The notes beneath the pieces are model-generated. The model did no database searches, had not been told where the DNA came from, and saw nothing but the letters and a program-made list of their open reading frames with translations. DNA of 64,000 nt from an uncultured Lachnospiraceae bacterium (GTDB taxonomy: Bacteria; Bacillota; Clostridia; Lachnospirales; Lachnospiraceae), in the NCBI GenBank assembly GCA_950097145.1, contig CATNCF010000002.1:1-64000 (forward strand), read 5' to 3'. The position numbers and the translations under genes are program-made. Each line of letters starts with the position of its first letter. Positions within the stretch are counted from its first letter, which is position 1. Positions 16,791-26,661 of the stretch are shown here, one piece after another.

Positions 16791-19700
16791 GTGAGAAAGA
16801 AAAATGGAAGTTGGAAAAGGACGGCAAGATTATTGGCAATATGCCTGGGAATGGCTCTGATTATTACAGCATTGCCGTGTGAGGCATGGCAGGTTTTGGC
16901 AGAGAACGCTGTATCCGGGGAAGCTCCAGAAGCAAAACCTGTCAAAACACAACAGACAGCAAATTATTATAAGAAGGAAGGGGAGACGTTTACACATCCG
17001 GGGCTTCTCCATACGCAGGAAAGCATTGATGCCATGAAGAAAAATATAGCAGACGGGGTGCAGCCAAGCCTTACTGCTTATCATCAGCTTTTGGCGGACA
17101 GCTTTTCCTGGGACGGATGGCGGGGCAGGCCTTTAGAACATGTGGTTCGTGGAGGAAGCGGGGATAACCGCGCCCAGATGTATATTGACATTGAGCGGGC
17201 TTACCATTTGGCGCTTCTTTGGAACTTAACGGGAGAAGAGCGGTTCGGCTATGCGGCAGTTTATATTTTAAATGTCTGGGCGGATAACATGAAGTCTTTG
17301 ACAGGAAATGCGGATCGTTTCCTGGCTGCTGGAATTTATGGTTATGAGTTTGCCAATGTGGCGGAACTGGTGCGGGATCGGGAAGATTTTCATAAAGAAG
17401 CCTTTGATAACTTAATGTTAAATGTATTTTATCCTATGAATCATGATTTTCTGACAAATCATAATGGAACGAATCGTGGCGTCAGGATACAGAATTATTG
17501 GGCAAATTGGGATTTGTGCAATATTGCGTCTATGCTTGCCATTGGTATCTATACGGATCGGGCGGATATTTATAATGAAGCGGTATCGTATTATATGAAT
17601 GGAGAGGGGAATGGATCACTATTAAATGCAATGCCCTATGTCTATGAAAATGGTCTTGCGCAGTGGCAGGAGGCAGGCCGTGACCAGGGACACACCACTC
17701 TGGGAATCAGTCTTTGCGGATCAATTAATGAAATGGCATGGAGCCAGGGGATGGATTTCTATGGACTGGCGGACAATCGGCTGCTAAAGGCGGCAGAATA
17801 TATTGCAAAATATAATAACTGGGATGATAATGTTCCTTTTTCTACCTATACCCATTTTAACAGCGCAACAGGACATCCAGAGACAAATACCGGAGTATCC
17901 GGGGCAAGCCGGGGACATAGGAGACCATGCTATACCGTGATTTATAATCATTACGTGAACCGCCGCGGCATGGAAGCGCCAGAACTAAAGAAAGTACTCT
18001 ACCCAGAGGGGGCGGATCCCGTGATTGAAGGCGGAACCCGGCAGGGGGATGAATTTGGCTGGCAGTCTTTGACCTTCCATAACGTCAGTACAAGAGTGGG
18101 GGATGGGGACGTGGCAAAAGTAGACGGCGCCCTGTCAGACGGTGTTTACCGTTTTATTAATAGGAAATCCGGCAAATGCCTGGTGGATAGAGATGGAATT
18201 TTGCAGTCTGCTGCGAAAGGAACCATGGAAACCGAATGGTGGAAGGTGAAGTGTTGCGGTGATGGAACCTGTACCATTTCCAATGTGAAGACAGGTAAGG
18301 TTATTACGCTGAATGGGACGGAATATACGTCCAATTCTCCTATATATCAGTTAACCACTCAATTTATTCTGGCAGACAGCGAGACAGGGGAAATGAACCA
18401 ACAGCTATATTTTATGAAGCGGAGTGATGATTTTTGTTATCGGATTGCTTCCGTTCCAAGCAGTTATGTTATGGCTTTAGACGGGGGAAGAACAGAGGAT
18501 GACGTGAAAGTGATCCAGTACCAGTACAGCCAAGATTGGGATCAGGACTGGATGGCGGAACAAAAGGAAAGTGAACATGAAATTGCTTATTTTAACTTTG
18601 ATGATAAGACGGAAGGGCTGAAAGGCGCTGGAGCGATTGCAGCCGCTGAGGGAGAATGTTCCATTGTTCCAGACAAAGAACGTGGAAATGTATTGTCCTT
18701 AAATGGGGATGCTTTTCTTACAGTCACCAAGGAAGACCAGGGTTCTGTTTTGGGTGAGAACCAGGCGGTTACGATTTCTTATTACAGTAAACTGGATGGG
18801 AAATCCGGCGGTTCTGTAGTGTGTGCAGTTTCAGAATCCGGCGCGTCATATCTTGAAATAAAAGAGAGCGGAGGAAAGGTGACTGTATCTGAGAGTTTGG
18901 GAGATGAAACGCATACGGCAGAAGGAACCGCTGGTTCAGGCTGGAATCATATTGTGGTTGTGCTTGCAAATGGAGAAATCCAGCTCTATATCAATGGAAG
19001 CCTTGCATCTGTCCAGAAAGACACAGGAACCCTCAGTGATATACTGGGAAGTAAAAGTTCCCTGAAGATTGGAAGTTCTAAGGATGGGGCAAAATTCTCA
19101 GGTCTTTTGGATCATTTCACCATATACAATTATGCCATGGATGCTTCTAAGATAGCGGCTGTGGAGGAAAGAAAAATGCTGGCAGATTTCACTTTTGATG
19201 ATGAAGTGGACGGGTTTATCTCTGATCATGCCAAAGCTATTAATGCCGGAACAATGGTTCTTTCTGATGAAGTAAAAGAAGGCCAGTCTGGAAAGTCACT
19301 GCAGTTGGACGGAACGGGCAGTAATTATATCAAGGTTGTGAATAAAGATAACAAGTCACTGGTAAGCCGACTTTCAGAATTAACCATTTCCTATTGGAGT
19401 AAAGTTACGCAGGATGGAGCCTGCTGGGCGTCTTATTTGTCTCCGGATGATAATATTCAGGCTTATGAAAATGAACGGTTGATTGGCATTATGGAAAATA
19501 GTGGCACGCTGGCTGCAGAACGCTATAAGAACAGCGGAAAAAGGCTGTTAAGCATCACTGCGCCTGTACAGAGAAATGAATGGAAGCATGTGGCGGTGAC
19601 TTACACAGAAGAACTGACAGTGCTGTATGTAAATGGCAGACGGGTGGGTTCTTTAAAGAGTAAGAATACCCTGGAAGATATTTTAGGAGACAACGGTATT

Positions 19701-22700
19701 TTCTATATTGGAAAAGCCAATTGGAGTAAAGAAAGCGAGTTCTTCAATGGTTTGCTGGATAATTTCCACATTTACAATTTTGCTTTAAGCGACGCTCAGA
19801 TAGAGAAAGATTATCAGGGATATCATGTGCAGAATATTCCGGAGGATGAAGAAGATCATTCTGCTGACAAGGACAAGGCAAAAGAAGTGATACAAAAGAT
19901 TGAAAATATAGGGACCGTAGCATATACCGACGCGTGCCGTCAGAAGATTGAGGAGGCCAGAAGCGCTTATGAGGCGCTGACAGAGGCGCAAAAAGTATGG
20001 GTAAGCAATATTGACGCCTTGGTCCGTGCAGAAAGACAGTACCGGGAACTGACGCCCATTGATCCTAAAATGCTGGCATATTTTACCTTTGACGACGAAA
20101 CCAGCGGATTTGCTTCTGGAAATGCAGTGGCGCAAAAAAAAGGAGAAGTTCTCCTTTCTGAAAAGTCGGTGCATGGAAAAGCGCTGCGGCTGGGCAAAGA
20201 TAACAGTCAGTCGTATTTGAAACTGCTGGATAAAAATGGAGATTCTCTATTGAAATACTGCAAGGAACTCACCGTTTCCTATTGGGGAAAGGTTTACAAT
20301 AAATCTTCCAACTGGGGCTTCTATACAGCTAAGGACGACGCACCCCAGAACTTTAAATATGACCGTTATCTGGCTGTAAATGATACAGGTGGAACAATAA
20401 CTGCAGAGAGGTATTATAATATAAATGAGCGGCCGGACCAGTTGTCTGGAGATTCCTCCTGGAGCGAATGGCGTTATATCACGGCAGTCTATAGCAAAGA
20501 GAAAACGATTCTTTACATGGACGGCGTAAAGATAGGCGAGCAGGCCAGCAGCGATACGGTTTCCGCCATTTTGGGAGAAGATCCGGTGGCGTATGTTGGA
20601 AAAGCAAATTGGGGAAGCGGAGAATATTACAGCGGACTCATTGACGAAATGAAAATTTATAACCATGCCCGCACCGCGGAACAGGTGAAAGCTGATTATG
20701 AAGAATATACGAAACCGGAAGCAGAAAAAAAATGCATTGCCAGTTTCAGCTTCGACAATGAAACAGATGGATTTAGCAGCCAGGGGACGGCGCAGGCAGT
20801 TTCCAAGGGAAAGAATCAACTGGCAGAAGGAATTTCTGGAAAGGCATTAAGCCTGGATGGCACAGGCAGCAATTATCTGACGCTTAAAAATGCGCAGGGA
20901 GAATGTCTTTTGAACGAAGAGGAAGAAATAACGGTATCTTATTGGAGTCAGACAAAAAACGAAGGTACAAACTGGGCATTTTATGCGTCGGGGGACAAAG
21001 AAGCACAGACATTGAATTATGAGAAATTTGTGGCTGTGAACGACGGAGGCTTTGAACTTACGGCAGAAAGACATCATAATACGGGAAGGCGTCCGGAACA
21101 TATGGCGCAGGCGGCAGTCCAGAAAAATGACTGGAAGCATATTGCTGTAGTTTATGGAAAACATGCAACCACAGTCTATGTAAATGGTACAGAGTCGGGG
21201 TCGGCAGAGGCTGATTTTGCTTTGCCGGAAATTTTAGGTAAAAATGGGGCGGTATATCTAGGAAAGGCAAACTGGGGCAGCGGTGAATTTTACAATGGTA
21301 TAATAGATGAAGTTTCCATCTATAACTATGCCTTAACTCCTGATGAGATTGGGGAATTAAGCCAGAAATATCAAATCCCTTATAGCGAAAAGAAAAAACT
21401 GGCAGCATTTACGTTTAATGATACAGCTACAGGATTTTCCAGTGAAGGAGCCAAGGCGGCAAGCGCCCAGAATCCTTCTTTGTCTCAGGATTCCGTATCA
21501 GGGAAAGCGTTGGAACTGAAAGACAATACTTACTTGGCTGTGACAGATCCTTCTGAAAAATCACTTTTGACCGGATGCAAAGAACTTACCATATCTTACT
21601 GGGGCAAGGCGGCGGACTTTGACAACTCTAACTGGCTGCTGTATGCTGCGGCGGATGACAATGCCCAGCCATTTAACTATGAAAAATATATTGGTATTTC
21701 TGATCAGGGGAGTTCTGTTATAGCGGAACGTTTCCAAAACAGCGGATCAAGGCCAGAACCACAGGCGGCGGAGGCTTCTGTCAATGAGTGGAGGCATGTT
21801 ACGGTAGTATATGGAAGAAGAACCACCACGATTTATATTAATGGTAAAAATGTCTCTCAGACAGATACGAAAGTCCTGTTGGAAGATATACTGGGGGAAA
21901 ACAGTGTGCTCTATATTGGAAAAGCAAATTGGGGCGTTGGAGAATATGGCAGCTTACTTCTGGATGAAATGTCCATCTATAATTATGCGTTAAGCCCGGA
22001 AGAAGTTGAAAATGAATATAAGTCTGTACCGAAGGTTCCAGACGACCAGCATACCCATGAGTTTGGAACCAAGTGGAAGACCGATGAGACGAAGCATTGG
22101 AAGGAATGTGCCTGCGGGGAGCATCAGGACGAGGCGGTTCATACAGAAGATAAAGGAACCGTCACAAAGGCGCCCACAGAGACAGTGGCAGGAGAAAAGA
22201 CTTATCAATGCAGTGTCTGCGGTTATCTCATGAGAACAGAGGAAATTCCAGCTCTTTCAGAAACCCATGTCCATGAATTTGGTACGGAATGGAAGATAGG
22301 TGAGACAAAGCACTGGAAGGAATGCATCTGTGGGGAACATCAGGACGAGGCGGAGCACATAGAAGGAAAAGGAACGGTGACTCTGAAACCTACGGAAACC
22401 ACCCCAGGAGAGAAAACTTATTTATGCAGTGTCTGTGGCTATACCATGAAGACGGAGGAGATTCCGGCCCTTGGAGAAAATCATGTTCATGAGTTTGACA
22501 AAGAGTGGAATCATGATGAGACGAAGCACTGGAAAGAATGCATCTGCGGGGAGCGCCAGGACGAGGCGGAGCACACAGAAGGAAAAGGGACGGTAACAAA
22601 GGCGCCCACAGAGACAGCGGCAGGAGAGAAAACGTACTTGTGCAGTATCTGTGGCTATACTATGAGAACAGAGGAGATTCCGGCCCTTGGAGGAAACCAT

Positions 22701-23996
22701 AATCATGAATTTGGTACTGAGTGGGAAATGGATGAAAATAACCACTGGAAGGAATGCCCTTGCGGGGAACGCCGGGAGAAAGCAGCCCATACAGAAGGAA
22801 AAGGAACGGTAACTGTGAAACCCACAGAGACCACAGCAGGAGAAAAGATCTATTCATGTCGTGTTTGTGGTTATCTTATGAGAAGAGAAGAGATCCCAGC
22901 GCTGGGAGAAAATCATGTTCATGAGTTTGACAAAGAGTGGGAGACAGATGAGACGAAGCACTGGAAGGAATGTATTTGCGGAGAACGTCAGGATGAAACT
23001 GTTCATGAAAAGAATCAGGGCGTTGTGACGAAAGAACCAACAACAACAGAGCAGGGAGAAATCACTTATTCTTGTACAATTTGCGGCTATCTGATGGAAG
23101 TAAAAAAGACAGACGCATTAGGAGGCGGTTCACAAGAACCAAGCATAACAGAAGAGCAGAAAAATAAAGAGGCTGCAGACGCAGTGAGCAAACTGATTGA
23201 GCAAATTGGAACTGTTACAGTCAGTGATAGCTGCCGGGATAAAATTATGGCTGCAAGAAATGCATATAATACTCTGACAGATGCCCAGAAAAAGCTGGTA
23301 AAAAATTTGAATGTATTGTCTCAGGCTGAGGACAGTTATCGCAGGCAAAAAAATGAATTTGACAAGGAGATGGAAGGAACCCAGTCAGAACAAGAGGCGG
23401 AGAAGTCTATTTTAAGCGCTGATACGGATAAAGGAGATGTGAAAGGAAGCAGCTTTATGAAAATGAGGCTGAAAGGAACTGGGGGTAAAAAGTCCGTGAA
23501 ACTGTCCTGGCGTAAGCCCAAAGGCACAAAAGGTTATCTTTTATACGGCGCCGCTTGCGGCAAGAAGCTAAAACTAATCAAAAAGCTGCCTGCTTCTAGG
23601 AAAAGCTATACGGTGAAACGCCTTGCAAAAGGAAAGTATTACCGTTATGTGCTGGCAGCTTATAAGATAGTAAATGGAAAGAAACGGGTGATTGGCAAAT
23701 CAACTACAGTACATGTATGCACCAATGGGGGAAAATATGGAAATCCATCCTCCGTTGTATATAAGAAAAAGAAAATAACATTGAAGAAGGGGAAAACCTT
23801 CACTCTGAAACCTTCTTATAAAAATAAGAAGAAGGTTAAGATTCACAGTTTAAAATTCCGCTTTGAGTCCTCGAATACGAAAATAGCTTCTGTCACAAAG
23901 AAAGGGAAAATAAAAGCTAAGAAAAAGGGGAAATGCAGCGTCTGCATGTATGCGCAGAACGGATTGTATAAGACGGTAAAAGTAACAGTGAAATAG
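16791..23996 (+). CDS. Giant secreted modular protein: alginate-lyase-like, ricin-like, LamG-like and repeat domains
   Basis: 2401 residues from GTG 16791; the in-frame ATG at 16770 overlaps the AAGGAGG at 16773-16779 and so is unlikely. Approximate order: signal peptide (to 40); alginate-lyase/heparinase-type alpha-barrel (65-365) with 'NHNGTNRGVRIQNYWANWD' and 'EAGRDQGHTTLG'; ricin-B-like sugar-binding domain (445-590); two LamG-like domains (595-795, 795-1010); a FIVAR-like helical unit (1025-1085); three more LamG-like domains (1095-1305, 1315-1530, 1535-1745); five 72-residue Cys repeats; a second FIVAR-like unit (2120-2185); an FN3-like and a bacterial Ig-like domain at the end. No LPxTG sorting motif is present; the very basic C-terminus may hold it to the wall. 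Probably binds and cleaves an acidic host or diet glycan. Confidence 0.85.
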   Translation: MRKKNGSWKRTARLLAICLGMALIITALPCEAWQVLAENAVSGEAPEAKPVKTQQTANYYKKEGETFTHPGLLHTQESIDAMKKNIADGVQPSLTAYHQLLADSFSWDGWRGRPLEHVVRGGSGDNRAQMYIDIERAYHLALLWNLTGEERFGYAAVYILNVWADNMKSLTGNADRFLAAGIYGYEFANVAELVRDREDFHKEAFDNLMLNVFYPMNHDFLTNHNGTNRGVRIQNYWANWDLCNIASMLAIGIYTDRADIYNEAVSYYMNGEGNGSLLNAMPYVYENGLAQWQEAGRDQGHTTLGISLCGSINEMAWSQGMDFYGLADNRLLKAAEYIAKYNNWDDNVPFSTYTHFNSATGHPETNTGVSGASRGHRRPCYTVIYNHYVNRRGMEAPELKKVLYPEGADPVIEGGTRQGDEFGWQSLTFHNVSTRVGDGDVAKVDGALSDGVYRFINRKSGKCLVDRDGILQSAAKGTMETEWWKVKCCGDGTCTISNVKTGKVITLNGTEYTSNSPIYQLTTQFILADSETGEMNQQLYFMKRSDDFCYRIASVPSSYVMALDGGRTEDDVKVIQYQYSQDWDQDWMAEQKESEHEIAYFNFDDKTEGLKGAGAIAAAEGECSIVPDKERGNVLSLNGDAFLTVTKEDQGSVLGENQAVTISYYSKLDGKSGGSVVCAVSESGASYLEIKESGGKVTVSESLGDETHTAEGTAGSGWNHIVVVLANGEIQLYINGSLASVQKDTGTLSDILGSKSSLKIGSSKDGAKFSGLLDHFTIYNYAMDASKIAAVEERKMLADFTFDDEVDGFISDHAKAINAGTMVLSDEVKEGQSGKSLQLDGTGSNYIKVVNKDNKSLVSRLSELTISYWSKVTQDGACWASYLSPDDNIQAYENERLIGIMENSGTLAAERYKNSGKRLLSITAPVQRNEWKHVAVTYTEELTVLYVNGRRVGSLKSKNTLEDILGDNGIFYIGKANWSKESEFFNGLLDNFHIYNFALSDAQIEKDYQGYHVQNIPEDEEDHSADKDKAKEVIQKIENIGTVAYTDACRQKIEEARSAYEALTEAQKVWVSNIDALVRAERQYRELTPIDPKMLAYFTFDDETSGFASGNAVAQKKGEVLLSEKSVHGKALRLGKDNSQSYLKLLDKNGDSLLKYCKELTVSYWGKVYNKSSNWGFYTAKDDAPQNFKYDRYLAVNDTGGTITAERYYNINERPDQLSGDSSWSEWRYITAVYSKEKTILYMDGVKIGEQASSDTVSAILGEDPVAYVGKANWGSGEYYSGLIDEMKIYNHARTAEQVKADYEEYTKPEAEKKCIASFSFDNETDGFSSQGTAQAVSKGKNQLAEGISGKALSLDGTGSNYLTLKNAQGECLLNEEEEITVSYWSQTKNEGTNWAFYASGDKEAQTLNYEKFVAVNDGGFELTAERHHNTGRRPEHMAQAAVQKNDWKHIAVVYGKHATTVYVNGTESGSAEADFALPEILGKNGAVYLGKANWGSGEFYNGIIDEVSIYNYALTPDEIGELSQKYQIPYSEKKKLAAFTFNDTATGFSSEGAKAASAQNPSLSQDSVSGKALELKDNTYLAVTDPSEKSLLTGCKELTISYWGKAADFDNSNWLLYAAADDNAQPFNYEKYIGISDQGSSVIAERFQNSGSRPEPQAAEASVNEWRHVTVVYGRRTTTIYINGKNVSQTDTKVLLEDILGENSVLYIGKANWGVGEYGSLLLDEMSIYNYALSPEEVENEYKSVPKVPDDQHTHEFGTKWKTDETKHWKECACGEHQDEAVHTEDKGTVTKAPTETVAGEKTYQCSVCGYLMRTEEIPALSETHVHEFGTEWKIGETKHWKECICGEHQDEAEHIEGKGTVTLKPTETTPGEKTYLCSVCGYTMKTEEIPALGENHVHEFDKEWNHDETKHWKECICGERQDEAEHTEGKGTVTKAPTETAAGEKTYLCSICGYTMRTEEIPALGGNHNHEFGTEWEMDENNHWKECPCGERREKAAHTEGKGTVTVKPTETTAGEKIYSCRVCGYLMRREEIPALGENHVHEFDKEWETDETKHWKECICGERQDETVHEKNQGVVTKEPTTTEQGEITYSCTICGYLMEVKKTDALGGGSQEPSITEEQKNKEAADAVSKLIEQIGTVTVSDSCRDKIMAARNAYNTLTDAQKKLVKNLNVLSQAEDSYRRQKNEFDKEMEGTQSEQEAEKSILSADTDKGDVKGSSFMKMRLKGTGGKKSVKLSWRKPKGTKGYLLYGAACGKKLKLIKKLPASRKSYTVKRLAKGKYYRYVLAAYKIVNGKKRVIGKSTTVHVCTNGGKYGNPSSVVYKKKKITLKKGKTFTLKPSYKNKKKVKIHSLKFRFESSNTKIASVTKKGKIKAKKKGKCSVCMYAQNGLYKTVKVTVK
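22050..23129 (+). repeat. Five in-frame tandem repeats of exactly 216 bp
   Basis: CAT codons opening 'HxHEF' recur at 22050, 22266, 22482, 22698 and 22914, exactly 216 bp apart. Each unit encodes 72 residues: 'HEFGTEW', 'HWKECxCGE', 'GTVTxxPTET', 'GEKTYxCxxCGYxMRTEEIPAL'. The CxC and CxxCGY pairs could bind a metal. Units differ by many silent and some coding changes, so the array is not freshly made. Confidence 0.95.
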
Positions 23997-24008
23997 GTGT
24001 TTAAAATG

Positions 24009-24050
24009 GGGCTGTTGTAAAACGAGAGTTTTCTCGTTTTACAACAGCCC
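24009..24050. terminator. Perfect 19-bp hairpin between convergent genes
   Basis: GGGCTGTTGTAAAACGAGA repeated in reverse after a 4-nt loop, 12 bp after the giant gene and 27 bp before the end of tyrS. The inner arm is T-rich in both directions, so it can serve both genes, though there is no long U-run after it. Confidence 0.7.
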
Positions 24051-24077
24051 TGCATGATTTTGGCGGCTGAATAAGGC

Positions 24078-25295
24078 TTATACTAAGATCTTGCGGAAGT
24101 TTTTCTTGCCCTTTTTCAATACCATTCCCTCTGCAAAAGCGTCTTTTGCATAAGACGCTTTGATATCGGCCGCTTTCTCTCCGTCTACAGAGACTCCCCC
24201 CTGTTCTACAGCCCGCCGCGCCTCGGAACGGGAAGGAGTCAGTCCTGATTTTACTAAGAGGGACAGGATATCAATGGCGCCGTCGGCAAAGTCCTCTTCT
24301 GCCAGGGTAACAGAAGGCATGTCCGCCGCATTTCCACTGGAAAAAAGAGCTTTTGCGGCGTCCCTTGCTTTCTGTGCTTCTTCCTGGCCATGTACCAGTT
24401 TTGTCAGTTCAAAGGCAAGGATTTCCTTGGCAGTGTTGAGCTGCGCGCCCTCCCAGGCATCCATTTTGTCAATTTCTTCCAGAGGCAGGAAGGTCAGCAT
24501 ACGGATACATTTTAATACGTCAGCGTCAGCCACATTTCTCCAATATTGATAGAAATCGAAGGGAGAAGTCTTCTTGGGGTCAAGCCATACAGCGCCGGAC
24601 TGGGTCTTGCCCATCTTTTTGCCCTCAGAATTCAGAAGAAGCGTGATGGTCATAGCATAGGCGTCTTTGCCCAGCTTCCGGCGGATTAATTCTGTTCCCC
24701 CTAACATATTGCTCCACTGATCGTCGCCTCCAAACTGCATATTGCAGCCGTATTTCTGAAACAGCGCGTAAAAATCATAGCTCTGCATAATCATGTAGTT
24801 AAACTCCAAAAAGCTCAGTCCCTTTTCCATCCGCTGTTTATAACATTCTGCGGTCAGCATCCGGTTCACAGAGAAGTGGGGACCAATTTCACGGAGCACT
24901 TCTATATAATTTAAGTCCATCAGCCAGTCCGCGTTATTGACCATCAATGCTTTTCCATCAGAAAAGTCAATAAATTTACTCATTTGTTCTTTAAAGCAGT
25001 CACAATTGTGCTGGATCGTCTCCGGCGTCATCATCTGGCGCATATCAGTTCTGCCGGAAGGATCTCCAATCATTCCGGTGCCGCCGCCAATCAGGGCAAT
25101 GGGCTTATTCCCTGCCATCTGCAGCCGCTTCATTAAGCAAAGCGCCATGAAATGCCCTACGTGAAGGCTGTCTGCCGTGGGGTCGAACCCAATATAGAAT
25201 GTGGCTTTGCCGTTGTTAATCAGTTCCTTAATTTCTTCCTCGTCAGTGACCTGGGCAATCAGCCCTCTGGCCACCAGTTCATCATATACTGTCAT
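24078..25295 (-). CDS. tyrS: Tyrosyl-tRNA synthetase
   Basis: 405 residues. It charges tRNA-Tyr. The class I signatures are 'DSLHVGHFM' near residue 48 and 'KKMGKTQSG' (KMSKS loop, the TyrRS variant) near 232. An S4-like RNA-binding domain forms the last 70 residues ('[20 protein letters not shown]'). ATG 25295 was chosen because AGGAGG at 25305-25310 is 9 nt away; the ATG at 25301 is too close. The 126-bp divergent gap is too short for a full T-box, and none is seen. Confidence 0.96.
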   Translation of the reverse strand: MTVYDELVARGLIAQVTDEEEIKELINNGKATFYIGFDPTADSLHVGHFMALCLMKRLQMAGNKPIALIGGGTGMIGDPSGRTDMRQMMTPETIQHNCDCFKEQMSKFIDFSDGKALMVNNADWLMDLNYIEVLREIGPHFSVNRMLTAECYKQRMEKGLSFLEFNYMIMQSYDFYALFQKYGCNMQFGGDDQWSNMLGGTELIRRKLGKDAYAMTITLLLNSEGKKMGKTQSGAVWLDPKKTSPFDFYQYWRNVADADVLKCIRMLTFLPLEEIDKMDAWEGAQLNTAKEILAFELTKLVHGQEEAQKARDAAKALFSSGNAADMPSVTLAEEDFADGAIDILSLLVKSGLTPSRSEARRAVEQGGVSVDGEKAADIKASYAKDAFAEGMVLKKGKKNFRKILV

Positions 25296-25361
25296 AATCA
25301 TAATCCTCCTGAAATTATGCCAATTATAGGCGGAAAAAGAGGGATTTGTCAAGAGGAGGCG

Positions 25362-25390
25362 TTGATTTTTTTGGGGCGATCCAATATACT
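25362..25390 (+). promoter_or_regulatory. Promoter of the AI-2E-type gene
   Basis: TTGATT (25362-25367), 17-nt spacer, TATACT (25385-25390), 31 nt before the ATG. Confidence 0.65.
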
Positions 25391-25421
25391 GTTGTAATAG
25401 CCTGGGAAGGAGGAAGAAAAA

Positions 25422-26555
25422 ATGGATTTAAATAAGGATAATGTAAAGAAAATTTTAGGAATTATAACATTTACGCTGGTGCTGCTGGCTGTGCTGCTGA
25501 ATCTGGCGGCAGTAAAAACACAACTGGCTTTTTTATGGGGAATTGTGTTTCCCTTTGCTTTGGGAGGAGCCATTGCATTTATATTGAATATTCCAATGAC
25601 AGCCATTGAGAAACAGGCCCGCAGAACAAAAATGAAAGAGACAATTATACGTCCCATCAGCATGGTTTTGTCCATTCTTTTTGTATTTGCCATTGTTGCA
25701 GTGGTACTGGTGGTGGTGATTCCTCAATTGGGGAAAACAGTCGACAATATCAGTAAGGGAATGGCCTCATTTCTGCCTAAAGCCCAGGTATGGCTGGAAG
25801 GCGTATTTGCAGACAACCAGGAAATTCTGAAATATATTGAATCACTGGAATTCGACTGGAATGGATTCTTAAGCCAGTTTAAAGATTTCGCATTAAGCGG
25901 GGCAGGAAATGTGATTTCTTATACGATGTCTGCCACGATGATTGTGATCAATGGGGTTGTGACTTTTTTTATTGCTTTTACCTTCGCACTGTATTTGTTA
26001 AGCCAGAAAGAAAATCTGGGCAGGCAGTGCCGGAAGGTCATGAATGCATTTTTATCAAAAAATGCAGCGGAACGGATTTGCTATGTCTGCAGCCTGAGCC
26101 ACAGTACATTTTCAAAATTTATTACAGGCCAGTGCTTAGAAGCGCTGATTCTTGGAGCTATGTTTGTTGTGTCTATGACTATATTCCGCCTGCCTTATGC
26201 TCTTTTGGTAGGAGTGCTGATTGCATTTACAGCTCTTATTCCCATGGTGGGGGCTTTTATTGGCTGCGGTGTGGGAGCATTCCTCATTCTGATGGTAAAT
26301 CCCATGCAGGCGCTGATCTTTATCATCATGTTCCAGGTACTGCAGCAAATTGAAGGAAATTTAATCTATCCTCATGTGGTGGGAAACTCTGTGGGGCTGC
26401 CTTCTATCTGGGTGCTGTTTGCAGTGACTGTGGGCGGAAAGCTTATGGGAATTGCAGGAATGCTGATTTTTATCCCTCTGATGTCTGTGCTGTATACATT
26501 GTTCCGGGAATGGGTAAATAAACGCCAGGCCATGAAGAAGCAGCCCCATTCGTGA
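25422..26555 (+). CDS. AI-2E-family membrane transporter
   Basis: 377 residues with about eight hydrophobic segments: two at the N-terminus, a soluble stretch of about 85 residues, then a helical block with the PF01594 marks '[10 protein letters not shown]', '[24 protein letters not shown]' and '[23 protein letters not shown]'. Relatives export autoinducer-2 (TqsA) or exchange sodium for protons. Which applies here cannot be told. Strong AGGAGG 8 nt before the ATG. Confidence 0.88.
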   Translation: MDLNKDNVKKILGIITFTLVLLAVLLNLAAVKTQLAFLWGIVFPFALGGAIAFILNIPMTAIEKQARRTKMKETIIRPISMVLSILFVFAIVAVVLVVVIPQLGKTVDNISKGMASFLPKAQVWLEGVFADNQEILKYIESLEFDWNGFLSQFKDFALSGAGNVISYTMSATMIVINGVVTFFIAFTFALYLLSQKENLGRQCRKVMNAFLSKNAAERICYVCSLSHSTFSKFITGQCLEALILGAMFVVSMTIFRLPYALLVGVLIAFTALIPMVGAFIGCGVGAFLILMVNPMQALIFIIMFQVLQQIEGNLIYPHVVGNSVGLPSIWVLFAVTVGGKLMGIAGMLIFIPLMSVLYTLFREWVNKRQAMKKQPHS

Positions 26556-26573
26556 AAATGCCTGTAACGGAAT

Positions 26574-26625
26574 TTTACATGAATTTTACATGGATTATGT
26601 ATTTCATTTACAGAAAGCGTATAAA
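26574..26625 (+). promoter_or_regulatory. Pho-box: four direct repeats at 11-bp spacing, with -10
   Basis: TTTACA at 26574, 26585 and 26607 and TATGTA at 26596, each exactly 11 bp apart with 5-bp gaps. This is the layout of PhoP/PhoB binding sites in Gram-positive bacteria (TTAACA-like hexamers, one per helix turn). A -10 TATAAA lies at 26620-26625, so the repeats cover the -35 region. The PhoB-like regulator is encoded two genes on, giving likely self-regulation. Confidence 0.8.
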
Positions 26626-26661
26626 ATAACCATATACATAGGATTCGAAGGAGGATGTTAT

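Noticed and set aside
19785-21408. Several 100-190-codon minus-strand frames inside the giant gene
   Set aside because: They are antisense to conserved LamG-like modules and follow the periodicity of the repeats; none has a ribosome site.
22050-23129. Regular repeats suggesting a CRISPR array
   Set aside because: The unit is 216 bp, fully coding and in frame, without the repeat/spacer pattern, and no cas genes are near.
25296-25421. T-box leader for tyrS
   Set aside because: Only 126 bp lie between divergent starts, a promoter for the other gene uses part of it, and no T-box sequence or antiterminator is visible.
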